NCBI GenBank assembly: GCA_963971535.1
Contig: OZ020589.1
Span: forward strand, 68,859,239-68,923,238
Source of the DNA: Notolepis coatsorum
Taxonomy: Eukaryota > Chordata > Actinopteri > Aulopiformes > Paralepididae
Direction: 5' to 3'
DNA length: 64,000 nt
Numbering within the stretch: the first letter of the stretch is position 1; every line of letters starts with the position of its first letter. Shown here in pieces: positions 1-10,549 of this stretch. The translations under genes and the position numbers were made by a program. Below the pieces are notes generated by a model. The model was not told where the DNA came from and ran no database searches. It saw only the letters and a list, made by a program, of their open reading frames with translations.

Positions 1-1160
1 GCATAGTTTAAGAAACCAGGGTCTACATGGGTGACAATTGAACATTGTCTTGAGTTTGACTGCATTCAACTAAGCCCAACATGGAGGAAAAAAACATATC
101 TTAATGTATCTTGTTGCTAAATTACATTATTTATCACTTTAAATGAACTACTAGTGCTTGATCTTTTTCCAAGCTTACTATAACAACAGAGCAGACTATA
201 ATATATTTGCATGCTAGTGATCCAAGCAATCAATCCATGCCCAAGCTAGTTATGTAACAGATGAAGCAGTTACACTCAAAACCAGGCTGATTTGGCTAAA
301 TGACATCCAGCCGTTTATATTTGAAACAACTTTCAGTCAGCCATGGTTACTCCATTGAGCCCTGTTGTACTTTGTTTTAGCCCAGCAGCGCAACGCAGGT
401 CAGGCATCTCAGTCAGTCTTTTCCATGACTATAGTGCCTATAGGCTATAGTGCAATTTGCATGACCAAGACTTTTTGTTGGACAGCTTCTCTGAATGTCA
501 TGTCTTGTTTTAGCAAGCTACATGCATGCCTAGACTGTAGACCTTATGTAATGTAGAGCTTATGTAATGTAATAGAATGTGTTATTTGGGTTATTCCGCT
601 TAAGGTAAGCCTACTGTAGATCTATCTGCAGTCAAACCTGACATTAAGGCTTCACTGGCAGGGATTTTTTTTTTTTTTTTTTAAACAAATGTCCAGGACA
701 TTTCCAAAACGTATATAATGCATGTATAATCTTCCATAACTTTTCCAGGCCTGGAAAACACAATTTTAAAATGCCATGAGTGTTGAACTTGGCCAAAGGT
801 AAGGCATAACACAGGCAATCTCATTGTTATACTGGTAGGACTGGTATCTCTCTGCAGCACTGTGACTTCAACTGCATACAATAGCTTCACATTCAATTCA
901 TGTATTGCTGAGGTCACACAGTGACAGCATATAGACAGAAATGGATAAGAGGACAGAGTTACCCTAAGTTATCATTATTGTGGAGAACTGAATATAACAG
1001 TGTGCGCACATGGAATGCTAATGGCGACCTTTACAGTCAATTTGAACCCATTTAGACCTAAAACGCCTGCTACAAATGCATTATATAGCCTGCATATACA
1101 CACAAATGTGTTTCCCGGTTTCAATGGGTAAAGCCTATGATGATATTTTATGAATATATA
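1..1160. other. AT-rich intergenic stretch, no gene seen
   Basis: No long open frame or domain is recognisable on either strand. A T-run lies near 665-682. Nothing matches the repeats named elsewhere in this window. Confidence 0.6.
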
Positions 1161-1241
1161 CTCTTACACATAAATGAGGTTTTAAATCTGGTCCAGACCT
1201 TCTAGTAGTGCTATAATATGAACCTCATTTGCGTGTAAGAG
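1161..1241. repeat. Short inverted repeat (hairpin)
   Basis: Two 21-bp arms, 1161-1181 and 1221-1241, are reverse complements at 19 of 21 positions around a 39-bp loop. The arms contain ctcttacaca and tgtaagag. It may be part of a MITE, but no flanking duplication was found. Confidence 0.55.
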
Positions 1242-1319
1242 CTCATACAAACACGCATGGCTTCATAAAGTCAGAGCCCCATTAATCGTCTATGGAGCAG
1301 CCCCAGATTTTACATCCCC

Positions 1320-1582
1320 CATAATAATGAATGGGGGTGTACTTCGGTAGAAAATAGTTCCAAGGTCTGTGGATTAACTGGGTCATGATTTCTAGAAAGA
1401 GACATCAACTGTATTTTCTTAGTGCTTTGCTTTGAGCACCAAATTGGAGTGATGGCAGACATCTCCTAAACTAGGCGAATCACACCCAAACTATCTGGGT
1501 GGATAGATAGCACTCTGGGTAAGGGGGGAAATCTCTTTATAAATGTTTTTCCTTTTCATTTTGGGTGAACTGCCCCTTTAAA
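1320..1582 (-). repeat. Possible DNA-transposon end fragment
   Basis: The segment ends in tgaactgcccctttaaa, which reads on the minus strand as tttaaaggggcagttca. I recall this kind of start from widespread fish non-autonomous DNA transposons. The opposite end was not found, so the superfamily is left open. Confidence 0.35.
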
Positions 1583-1985
1583 CATTGAGGCAGGTGATTT
1601 ACGTTATTTACCTAATTTATATGCACTCGTTTGCACAGTGCGAGAGTCTCTACTGCGTTTGACTGGCTGGGCGTAACCCCTCCACACAGAGCAGAGTGGA
1701 GGAGGACAGGTGAAATTACAACCTGTTATATTACTGTTTATTCCTGTGTTCTGTATTCATGTGAGAGAAGCAATAACTCTGGTGTTTGTGGTAACTAGCT
1801 GCTACACCATTCACCTCTCAGACTGGAGATGTAAACAGCAATGATATTCATGAAAACCCGGCATGGATCAATTTCTCATTGGAATAGGCTTAGTTGTATC
1901 AACGATAGGTCAATACATTTTGAATTATTACCCTGCATTGAAAAAGTTTGTATTGAAATGGCAACTGCTACAAAACATTACCGTT
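1583..1985. other. No gene seen
   Basis: The stretch between the repeat fragment and the hAT element has no convincing coding frame. A short open frame at 1863 runs into the hAT terminus and is not considered a gene. Confidence 0.5.
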
Positions 1986-2282
1986 GGGATGCACGATGAT
2001 ATCAGCAATTATGACGTCATCCCGATAAACCCAATAAAATTTTTGATAGCTCCGATAATATATAATATATTTTTTGGTAAAAGAAAATGCGGTGTGGGTG
2101 GATTGGGATGAAGGGCGTTTGTTTTTACTGTAGGCTCCTCCCGTTTTGCCAGTACTGTGGTAGGACTGATAGCGTGTGGTTTAGGAAGAGGGAGTTTTTC
2201 ACAAATCCAGCGCTCCCTTTCTCATGCCTGGCTGTGACGTAGTCACGTAACTTTCAGAAGCAGAGCATATAGTAAACAAACA

Positions 2283-2446
2283 TGGCGTCGGTAGTGTGGG
2301 ACTTTTTCAAAGTTTCAGAGGAAAAAAGTTCGCTTGCTATTTGTAACAAATGCAGAAGTTCCACGACGAGGGAAAAGGGCAACAAGCTATAACACATCCA
2401 ACCTAATAAGTCACCTGAAACATCACCACGCTACGATGGTGTATTA
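2283..2446 (+). pseudogene. BED zinc-finger remnant of a hAT transposase
   Basis: Translation from the ATG at 2283 gives MASVVWDFFKVSEE, then a Cys-x2-Cys pair in ICNKC. A shifted frame then gives YNTSNLISHLKHHH. This is the usual layout of the BED finger (WDFF, CxxC, HxxxH) that begins many hAT transposases and binds the element's ends. At least one frame break lies between the Cys pair and the His pair. The catalytic domain is absent, so this copy cannot code for a transposase. Confidence 0.7.
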
Positions 2447-2512
2447 AAAGCCTACGACGACGCCGAGCAGCTAAAGGCTAAGCTAATCCAAAGCCAGCTG
2501 CAAAGGAACCGA

Positions 2513-2599
2513 ATCTCTCCCTCTCCCTCTCTCTCCCTCTCTCCCCCTCTCTCCCCCTCTCTCTCTCTCTCTCTCTCTCTCCCTCCCTCTCTCTCTCCC
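2513..2599. repeat. CT microsatellite
   Basis: Interrupted (CT)n and (CCCTCT)n low-complexity tract inside the hAT element. Confidence 0.95.
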
Positions 2600-2950
2600 T
2601 CTGAGAAAAAAACTAAAACAATTGAAAGTTTGAAACCTCAATGCTTTAGTAGTTTAGTGGGGAAAAAATGGTTCACTCACTGTCATTTATGGATTATTAT
2701 AAGTAATATAATTAATCCTTTGTTCTGTAAAATGACTGTTTGTTACTGTGTGGAACTTGTTTCAGTAGCTTATTTGTTTTTGATACTGTGAGGAATGCAC
2801 TTTTTCAGTTTGTATACTTTGTTTACATAGACATATCTGACTGTCCCATTTTACCTGCCAGTATTGAATTTGAATCCCAGGCTTATGCAAAGATTTGCAA
2901 CAGTTCTAGAGGCCTTTATTTCACTGAGTGATGAACCTCACTATGGCAAT

Positions 2951-3312
2951 TAGGGATGGGTACCTTTCACATTTGAACCGATACCGGTACCGGTACCTGT
3001 GAATCGATACCGGTACCCAACGGTACCTTTTTTTGGTACTTTATTCTCAAGAAATTTAATTTACCTACCTCAGTCGTAAAAAAAAATCCAAACTTCAAAT
3101 AACTACAATTTCGACAGTTTTCGGCTTGTCATTGCTCCGACTGCTTTGTTGTTGAATCAAGTCAAATCCTAGGTAAGCATATATTGTGCGTGTGAACGTT
3201 GACATGAAAAAAAAAAAAAAAAAAAAAGGTTTCTCACTTGATTCGATACTCGGTAGTACCGACGTGTTTCGGTTCGGTGCCTCAAAAGTACCAAATTCGG
3301 TACCCATCCCTA
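2951..3312. mobile_element. hAT MITE nested in another hAT element
   Basis: This 362-bp element begins tagggatgggtacc and ends with the exact reverse complement ggtacccatcccta. It is flanked by the 8-bp direct repeat atggcaat (2943-2950 and 3313-3320), the duplication length of hAT transposases. It has no coding capacity. It lies inside the element at 1986-3624, so it inserted later. Confidence 0.9.
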
Positions 3313-4111
3313 ATGGCAATTGGCAAATGTTTACATTTTGCAGTGTTATGTTTACAAGTTATTGACGGATTGTGAATTTTGTGATTCAAATTATATTTAT
3401 TTGGAAAAATAAATATGGTCACTTTATTTGAAGAGTCAAAACTGTCTTGGCTTTGTTTTGTTCATAGTAGTAACGCTCATGTCATGATAAATCTGGTTAG
3501 TCAAAACTACAGGAAAACAAATTTTTTTAAATAATATACAATAAATACATATATTATCGGTTATCGGTATCGACCTTGAGGAGCAGAAAGTTATCAATAT
3601 CAAAAAATCAATATCGTGCACCCCTTTATATTAATAATAATAATAAGAAAAACGAATTAAAGATGTACAGGTAGGAGTTTTACCTGCAGGGGTCTGACAC
3701 CCCTCCACTAGTGGACTTGAGCTGCACCTACCAACACCCAGGATATGATGTAATTATCTTGTGCCATACACTAGAGTTAGTATATCTGTAGGACCCAGTC
3801 AGAAGACAATGACCTTGTGTTGCACACAACAGAGAGTAGGTATGTCACTGGAGTTATCAAGTGGGCACCCCCTAGGGGTGGACGGTATGGTCTAAAATTT
3901 ATATCACGGTATAATTTGAAGCATAGACGGTAACGGTATATATCACGGTATCATCGTTTTTGATTAAACATTTTTTTATTTTATATTATTTTAATTTTTT
4001 TTATTATAAAATATATATATTATATAATTAGACTTGTACTTGTATTATCTGCGAGACATCGCCACCACGCAACAAGCTCCACTGTCTGTGTGTACTCTAG
4101 TAGTAGCCTCC

Positions 4112-4209
4112 AGCTACGGCCAGGATTCTCTGGAGCTGCACCTGGACCTATACTCGAGTAGCCTCGAGCAGAGCTACGGCCAGGATTCTCCGGCGCTGCA
4201 CCTGGACCC
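4112..4209. repeat. Two-copy tandem duplication, 60-bp period
   Basis: A block of about 38 bp starting agctacggccaggattctc at 4112 recurs at 4172 with few changes. It lies inside the hAT element at 3873-6979. Confidence 0.8.
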
Positions 4210-4338
4210 TATTGGCATAACGTTACTTAACTGTGCTCAGCAAGCCCTCAGCTCGAATACGCATCGAATCAGTGTTATAAGACATTGATATCAGGAGCTA
4301 TCTGTAGCTACTGCTAGCCGGATATATAACGTTAATAC

Positions 4339-5410
4339 TAGAGATGTTCCGATACCATTTTTCCCTTTCCGATCCGATTCCGATACCTAAGCTTTGGGTA
4401 TCGGCCGATACCGATATTTATCCGATACCAGTGCATAAAAAAAAAATTAAAAAAAAATTATATAAATTATACTATTTTTTTTTTTTCAGATACTGTTATA
4501 CTGTTTTTTAGTAATAACTAGAACGTATGGTATTTATTCAACAACAGGTGATTGTATAGATTTGTATTAGTATCATTAATCAATGAGTATGGGCTGCAGC
4601 ACTGCAGATATACCCTACTCCAATGATCCACACGGACATTAAACGGTGTTGCACTCGCTACTCAGTGGCTCTGCAGATATACCCTATTCAGTCTGTAAGC
4701 TAGTGGCAGATAGAAGTTCGTTCATGTTGTGATTTTTGATGCAAAATAAATATTCAACATTCTCTTTTGAAACTCCGCCTCAGACTCTTATCCTTTGGCA
4801 CTTGCTGTACTTTGCTTGCAGGTCTGCAGCCATTATTGCTGGATTATGTGAATAGCACCAACTTTAGACACGGTAACGTTATCAAGCTAAGCTAACTGAC
4901 CTAGCTCGCCTTCCCGCATCGACATTAAGATAACGTTAGTAATAGTCAGCTAACGCTAGTCCGTAGCTACTTAACTTAAATACAATTCACTGTGGGTGCA
5001 TTATTGTTGATAGACGGTCACGGACAGTGTTAGGTCCTGGAGAAAGGACAGGCGATCATCTGATTTGATGTAACGTTAAAAGCGGATGTTGTTCCAACTA
5101 GCTATCTTTCCAGCTAATGCTATCATAACACCAGCCAAACACATCCCGATTCCCGTCCGAGCTCCCCGTCACACCGCACTGTCGGGGACAATGGAATTTA
5201 AGAAAGTGTATCTGCTGTTAAAATGACACAGCATCACACTTTAAAACATGTTCATTTTATAATCCTCACTCTCCGCAGGACTCGGCAGGAGATAAATTAC
5301 ATCATGGGATCGGAGGCTAGAATTTACGTGTACTCGCCGATACCGATACTAGCATTTTAGGCAGTATCGGCGGCATTTCCGATACTAGTATCGGTATCGG
5401 AACAACTCTA
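4339..5410. mobile_element. Non-autonomous hAT element with exact duplication
   Basis: The left end is tagagatgttccgatacc. The right end is ggtatcggaacaactcta, which pairs with it at 17 of 18 positions. The 8-bp duplication gttaatac flanks it (4331-4338 and 5411-5418). The 1,072-bp interior has no open frame and repeats the ccgatacc motif near both ends. It inserted into the element at 3873-6979. Confidence 0.9.
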
Positions 5411-5447
5411 GTTAATACAACGCCTCAGTGAATTATTTAGTTCAGTA

Positions 5448-6272
5448 GTAAAGAAAGCGAAGCAGCGCCTCTACCACCTGAGACAGTTAAGGAAGTTCAG
5501 AGTATCGGGGAAGATACTCCAGTCCTTCTACTCAGGAGCTGTAGAGAGCATCTTGACCGGAAACATCACTGCCTGGTATGGGAACAGCACGGCACAGGAC
5601 AAGAAGGCCCTACAGAGAGTGGTGCGCTCAGCCGAGCGTACCACGGGTATTGCGCTACCTCCCCTGCAGGCTCTATACAACAAGAGGTGCAAATCCAGAG
5701 CCTGCAGGATAATGAAAGACCCCCACCACCCCAATAACAGCCTGTTCCAGCTGCTGAGGTCAGGCAGACGCCTGCGAACTCCAGCTACTAGGACGGAGAG
5801 GCTTAGGCTAAGCTTCTTCCCCCAGGCCATCAGAGCCTTGAACAATGAACATTGAGAGACACAGAAACTGAACTATCCACACACAAGCACATACACGACA
5901 CGCACGCTGAGCACGCTCACACACTAGCAGCCACTTTAACACTCATGCCGCACACACGCACACTTATGGCCAGAGGAAAGGCCACTTAAAGTAGTATAGC
6001 ATCAGGAACAGTGTATTGCACTACTAAAGCTACCTAGCATGTCCTATATGCTCTGTAAATACTAATGTACAGATACCGAGATGGCACACCATGTACCTGT
6101 TTATTGCACTGTTTTATTGGATTCTATTAATATGTTGTACCACTGTATTTTATTGGATTCTATTATATGTTGTACCACTGTATTGCACATCGTCGCGGGC
6201 AAGACCAGCCGCATTTCATTGTATACCTGTATGCCGTGACAATTAAAACTCTTGACTTGACTTGAGTTCAAT
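5448..6272 (+). mobile_element. 5'-truncated LINE (family B), 3' end only
   Basis: Positions 5553-5855 encode the last 100 residues of the same reverse-transcriptase protein found at 31306-32790 (TGNITAWYGN, LQRVVRSAERTT, FFPQAIRALNNEH). A 3' untranslated region and a tail of cttga repeats follow. Left and right flanks share agttca, a possible target duplication. It is a dead-on-arrival copy inside a hAT element. Confidence 0.85.
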
Positions 6273-6520
6273 GGGACATTTCGTTTTGAACGGTGAGCTA
6301 ACTTGCGCTAACGTGAGCTAACAGGTAGCATACACGTCTCTCTACTAGACTTTGTGGAGCGTTTGTTGATGTCAGGAGCTATCGGTAGCTGGCCGACTAG
6401 ATACCGTTCGGTTAGACAATGCCTCATCATGTATTAAACTAAAAGTGAATAGTTGACTGGGTCATTTTGTAACGGTAGCTAAGCTAACGTTAGCTCAGGG
6501 AGACGCCGCCGTCTTCCCGT

Positions 6521-6690
6521 GTCTATACGTTACTATATGAATTGAAAATGGGGGACCCTGATGGAAACAAGACAAACGTCTTTCTCAGGTCTGCATCCCC
6601 TTAACAATTGTATGTATTGAGCCGTACTGTATTGTACCCATTCTGCAATCTATTAAATAAAGTTTTCATTCATTCATTCATTCATTCATT
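6521..6690 (+). mobile_element. LINE family A 3' end
   Basis: The segment matches the end of the long copy at 26600-28104, including cctgatggaaacaagacaaa and the final (ATTC)n tail. A candidate 7-bp duplication ttcccgt lies at 6514 and 6689. It is strongly 5'-truncated and non-coding. Confidence 0.8.
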
Positions 6691-7019
6691 CCCGTCCCAC
6701 TAGACTACTAGACCCGTGTTTACATGCGTGCGGTAGGGGCTGGCACGCCCACTGCGCGAAGCCTCCTAAATAACTTTTTCCAGTTCGCACATATCTATTA
6801 TCTATGACTAATTCTATCTATTTTTAGGGGCAAATGCGAGTGAAATAGTCGCGCTGTGGTTACATGACGTCATTGCTATTTTAGAGCTGCCCTACCGGTT
6901 ACACGGTATAGTCAAAATCCATACCGTAGAGCAAATTCATACCGTTTATACCGTATACCGTTTATACCGTCCACCCCTAGCACCCCCCATCACCAACGTT
7001 TCATTGTGTTTGGCCCACG

Positions 7020-7389
7020 TAGTAATAATAATAATAATAATGGATTGGATTTATATAGCGCTCTTCATGACACCCCAGTGACCCCAGAGCGCTTACAGAG
7101 TCCATTATTCGTTCATACACAGTCATACCGGTGGTGGTAAGCTGCAATTGCAGCCAGAGCTGCCCTGAGGCAGACTGACGGAAGCGTGGCGAATAATCAT
7201 CGCCTACGGCCCCTCCGACCACCACCAACATTCATTCACATGCATACACATTCATACAAGGCAAGTAGGTTAAGTGTCTTGCCCAAGGACACAACGGCAG
7301 TGGGATGGACATGGGCTTGAGCGGGATTCGAACCACCAACCCTTCGATCATTGGATGACCCGCTCTACCACCACTGAGCCACGCCGCCC
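7020..7389 (-). mobile_element. tRNA-derived SINE with (ATT)n tail
   Basis: Read on the minus strand, the head (from 7389) has a tRNA-like A box (tggctcagtggt) and B box (ggttcgaatcc), the internal RNA polymerase III promoter. The body ends in aatccattattatt repeats at 7020-7040. Its last part (gcgct, tataaat, then the ATT tail) resembles the 3' end of the L2-like LINE at 22497-23420. That suggests it used that LINE's reverse transcriptase. Confidence 0.85.
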
Positions 7390-7748
7390 TATTGGGAAGT
7401 ACTTTCACTACATGAAATTAAACTAGTAGTTTAACTACATTTTTCAGTAGCTTGCTGGTAGTTCCAACTAAATTCAAATTGAATTATTGTATGATTGAGT
7501 GATTGTATGTGTGTTGTTAATAACCTTTTAGCTATTTTGAAAACAACTGGAACTACAAACTATTTCATGTCTATAAAAGGAAGGGAAAATAACTATATTC
7601 TACTGACAACTGAGCTGACAGGCCCATTGTGCAGACCATTGTTATGATCAAATTGGTAATAAATAGTCTAAAAAGGTGCAAGTTCAAAATTTTTGTTGAT
7701 TGTTGACAGAAGGTGCCTTGCACATTATTTGTTGTTTCACATCTGACT
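7390..7748. other. No gene or repeat recognised
   Basis: AT-rich sequence between two SINEs without a credible coding frame. Confidence 0.5.
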
Positions 7749-7761
7749 GGTAGGCACTATT

Positions 7762-8201
7762 TTTATTTTTTTTTATCTTTTTTTCCCCTCCTTCTTTTTC
7801 CGATTTTTCTCCCATCCCACTGTTAGTCGTTATGCCAATTCCGAACCCCCTTCCTGGTTGTTGCGCACTTTCCCCTACTGTTGGTCCGAGAGGCCGGAGA
7901 CTGTCGCATGCTTTCCTCCGACGCATGTGCAGCCAGCCGGCAGCCAGCCTGGCCGCGCAGATTCTCACCGGGAGAGTGTAACGTGTGGAAGGTCGCACTA
8001 CCTCTCTCCAGATCCTACCCTTGCTGAGCAGGCGCCCCGACCGAACTGTGGGGGTCGCTGTCCACAACGCCCAGGACCCACCCACGGCTCCCCTCCCCCT
8101 AACTCAGCCAAACGAGTTAGTATAGTGATCAGCCCGAGCCAAGGCAATGCTGACTCTCCGGGAGTCGAGACTGCAGCCTCTTGCATTGGTGACGAGCACA
8201 A
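7762..8201 (-). mobile_element. SINE family S1, copy 1
   Basis: A 13-bp direct repeat ggtaggcactatt flanks it exactly (7749-7761 and 8202-8214). The T-rich start is the A-rich tail on the minus strand. The head lies at the right end, with a B-box-like gactccc. The body shares blocks such as ggtcgctgtccacaacgccc with four other copies at 9366, 16222, 23561 and 28560. Open frames on both strands here are chance frames in GC-rich SINE sequence. Confidence 0.88.
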
Positions 8202-8238
8202 GGTAGGCACTATTAACACAATCTGCGCCTGAAACGAG

Positions 8239-9075
8239 TTAACTCGTTATTGACCGCCATGCGTTCAGCGCCAGAAACTAGTTAACTCATTTTTGGGATT
8301 GTTAATTAGTTTATTCGCTATATCTATTCATAATTCATAGCTGCAGCCTCTGGTATACGCTTCAGACCCTGCCTGAGACGGTCAACACCGCCCTCTACTG
8401 CCTTACGGAGCTATTGCATCTAATTGAAAATGGGCTGGTGTGTTTTAAGAGCCGACCTGAGCCGGTCGGTAGTGTGGTACGGACCTCCACGAGCAGTATT
8501 TGGAATGGCGATCAGATAATTGGATTATTTCTTTTGCATTACATCAGATACAAGGTAAGAACACTATATATAAATTTGATCGTTGATCTGATATGTATTT
8601 CTACCACGATCACAGCTATTACCGTTGATGCGGTGGGGGGGGGGGGGGGGGGGGGGGGGGGCGGGGGCGAGCGCCCCACTACGACGGTCATTTCATGTAT
8701 GCACGACGAGATATAATAATGATAATCTAGCGTTGATTTCAGGATTAGATAATCAGCCGAAAAATTACAACGTGATGACTGGATTACAGTAGAATGCCTT
8801 TTTCTCGTCTTTTTCCTGGAATTACTCAAAAGCACCCAAACCATACTCTATTCAAAACGGTATAAAACGGAAATGTACGGATGAAAAAATCTGTTTTGGG
8901 CATGTTGACTGGAAGCAACTCACTGAGGGTCGATGGCGTTATTAGACCCATAGATATAATATAAGATATATTTTAAGCACTCGCAAATGTCACAGTCTAA
9001 AACTATATCCATTGAATAAAGACCTGGCGATGAAGGGGGATCAGCGCCCCCTGCTGCTGGCGGTCAATGTGTTAA
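8239..9075. mobile_element. Non-autonomous piggyBac-like element (TTAA ends)
   Basis: Both ends sit on TTAA (8239-8242 and 9072-9075), the target and duplication of piggyBac transposases. The termini are ttaactcgttattgaccgcc and its near reverse complement ggcggtcaatgtgttaa. There is no transposase frame. A run of 27 G lies at 8635-8661. Superfamily assignment rests on TTAA and the termini only. Confidence 0.6.
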
Positions 9076-9365
9076 AGTGAGAAGCATTCACTTTGCAATA
9101 AACTCCATTGAGTGGTAGCCTATATTGTGCAGTCATGTGACTGTATTATACTTTGTTACAATTTGGTATTACATTTCATTATGTGGATTTGATCTTTTTA
9201 ATTTATCCTTTTACAAAAGGAAAAAAAGAATTCAAGTAAAAGAGAAGAGCCAAAGAAGATTCCCCCCAATAGGGGACATGGAGTGGAATTGAGTATCAGA
9301 CAAAAAATACTGATTTAACATTGTGCACATGTACCTCAGAGAACACGGTTCTTCCTGCAGTAACT

Positions 9366-9850
9366 TTATTTATTTATTTTTTGTCCACTTTTTTCTCCCA
9401 TTTTCTATATTTTCTCCCATCCCAATTTCGTATCATCCAATTCAACCCTCCCCTGTCACGGACGCTGTTTCTTGCCTCCCACAAGCCGGCTGCAATGTGG
9501 ACTAAGTCATACATAGCACAAGTCCCCTCCGGTACTTGAGGTAACAGCAGTCGCATCTTTTCACCTGCGCAGCTCGATCTCAGTGGCGAGGAGTAACGCG
9601 TGGGAGGCTCACGCTGCCCCCGACACTTCCTGATTCTACTGCGCAGGCGCACCAACCGACCTGTAGGAGTCGCTGTCCACAACGCCCGATCCCCACCCAT
9701 CAGTTTCCCACCCCCTAATATGGCCAATGTGTATTAGTACGGACGACCAGCTAAACTGAAAGCAAATGTGGAGCGCTGGGCTCGAACTGACGAGCCGAGC
9801 GTCTCCAGCATTTTGTGGCGAGTGCCTTGCCCACTACGCCATGTAGCCGC
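9366..9850 (-). mobile_element. SINE family S1, copy 2
   Basis: Flanked by the 12-bp direct repeat cctgcagtaact (9354-9365 and 9851-9862). On the minus strand the head carries an A-box-like tggcgtagtggg and B-box-like gttcgagccc, followed by the shared S1 body and an A-rich tail. Confidence 0.88.
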
Positions 9851-10080
9851 CCTGCAGTAACTATTTTTAATAAGTTGAAAACAAATACAACTGATCATGT
9901 TAATTATGTATTATGGCTGAATGAGGAAGTTCTACCCTTTTTATTTATTTATTTTTACTTTAAATGTTACTTGTCCTTTCGGACAAGTTATGTTTTTGTA
10001 CGTTTTTATTGATTTTTGCTACCGGGCAGTCCAGTAGAGAGCGAGAGCGAGAGATAGACCAGGGAAGACAAAGATCACCG

Positions 10081-10148
10081 GGTCCGGGAGTCAAACCCGG
10101 GTCGGCCGTGTTGCACCGTAGTGGCTAACGTCTGGACCACGCCAACGT
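10081..10148 (-). mobile_element. tRNA-like SINE head fragment
   Basis: The reverse complement shows tggcgtggtcc followed by gggtttgactccc, spaced like tRNA A and B boxes. It does not fold into a clean cloverleaf with a CCA-ready acceptor stem as far as I can see. A SINE head or tRNA relic is more likely than a working tRNA gene. Confidence 0.4.
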
Positions 10149-10199
10149 AGCTAGCGCTAGCCTATACAGTGGCTAACGTCTAGCCCACGGCAGAGAGGC

Positions 10200-10470
10200 A
10201 GCACCCAATCTGTGTGTAACGTTAATCACTAACATGAAGAATAGAGAGCTGCAAACGGAAATAAACACCCAGTCCTTGAGAGAACGGTTTCCTGGTTTAC
10301 TGTCACCACCTTACAGGGGGAATTACCCCGAAGTCCGGCTAGTTATAACAAGCACGTTACATGACCAGCACTTCGGCCCTAGAGTGTACTCCCCTGTACT
10401 CTACTGCGGTTCAGATTAATACAGGAAAAGGTATACATTGGGGGCTCGAGTCCGGGATATGAAAATAAAT
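10200..10470 (+). mobile_element. Possible LTR end plus primer-binding site (retrovirus-like fossil)
   Basis: At about 10438-10458 the sequence tgggggctcgagtccgggat resembles the primer-binding site complementary to tRNA-Pro used by many retroviruses. It directly follows a CA dinucleotide, as an LTR end would. An aataaa signal lies upstream near 10260. No coding part is recognisable and the second LTR was not found. It would be a broken solo remnant. Confidence 0.35.
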
Positions 10471-10549
10471 CCCGATTTCATCTGTGAGTTGTAAACTGTA
10501 TGGAAACGTGAAGTTAGCTCATGCTACTGGAAAAACGGACGCCTCGTCA

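Larger units (their letters stand above)
1986..3624 (+). mobile_element. Internally deleted hAT DNA transposon
   Basis: The left end reads gggatgcacgat. The right end reads atcgtgcacccc, whose reverse complement matches the left end at 11 of 12 bases. A BED-type zinc-finger remnant of a hAT transposase follows the left end, but no transposase core is present. A CT microsatellite and a smaller hAT MITE (2951-3312) lie inside. No 8-bp duplication could be seen around this copy, so its exact ends are uncertain by a few bases. Confidence 0.65.
3873..6979. mobile_element. hAT element filled with later insertions
   Basis: The ends are taggggtggacggta and accgtccaccccta, forming inverted termini. 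The 8-bp duplication gcaccccc flanks it exactly (3865-3872 and 6980-6987). Without its insertions it is about 1 kb and non-coding. It contains a second hAT (4339-5410), a LINE B 3' fragment (about 5448-6272) and a LINE A 3' fragment (about 6521-6690). It is therefore older than all three. Confidence 0.9.

Noticed and set aside
5528-5845. Minus-strand frame of 105 residues
   Set aside because: It is antisense to the LINE B reverse-transcriptase C-terminus; the same shadow occurs at 31163-31633.
8414-8844. Open frames with Gly or Pro runs on both strands
   Set aside because: They are created by the 27-G homopolymer within a TTAA-ended element.
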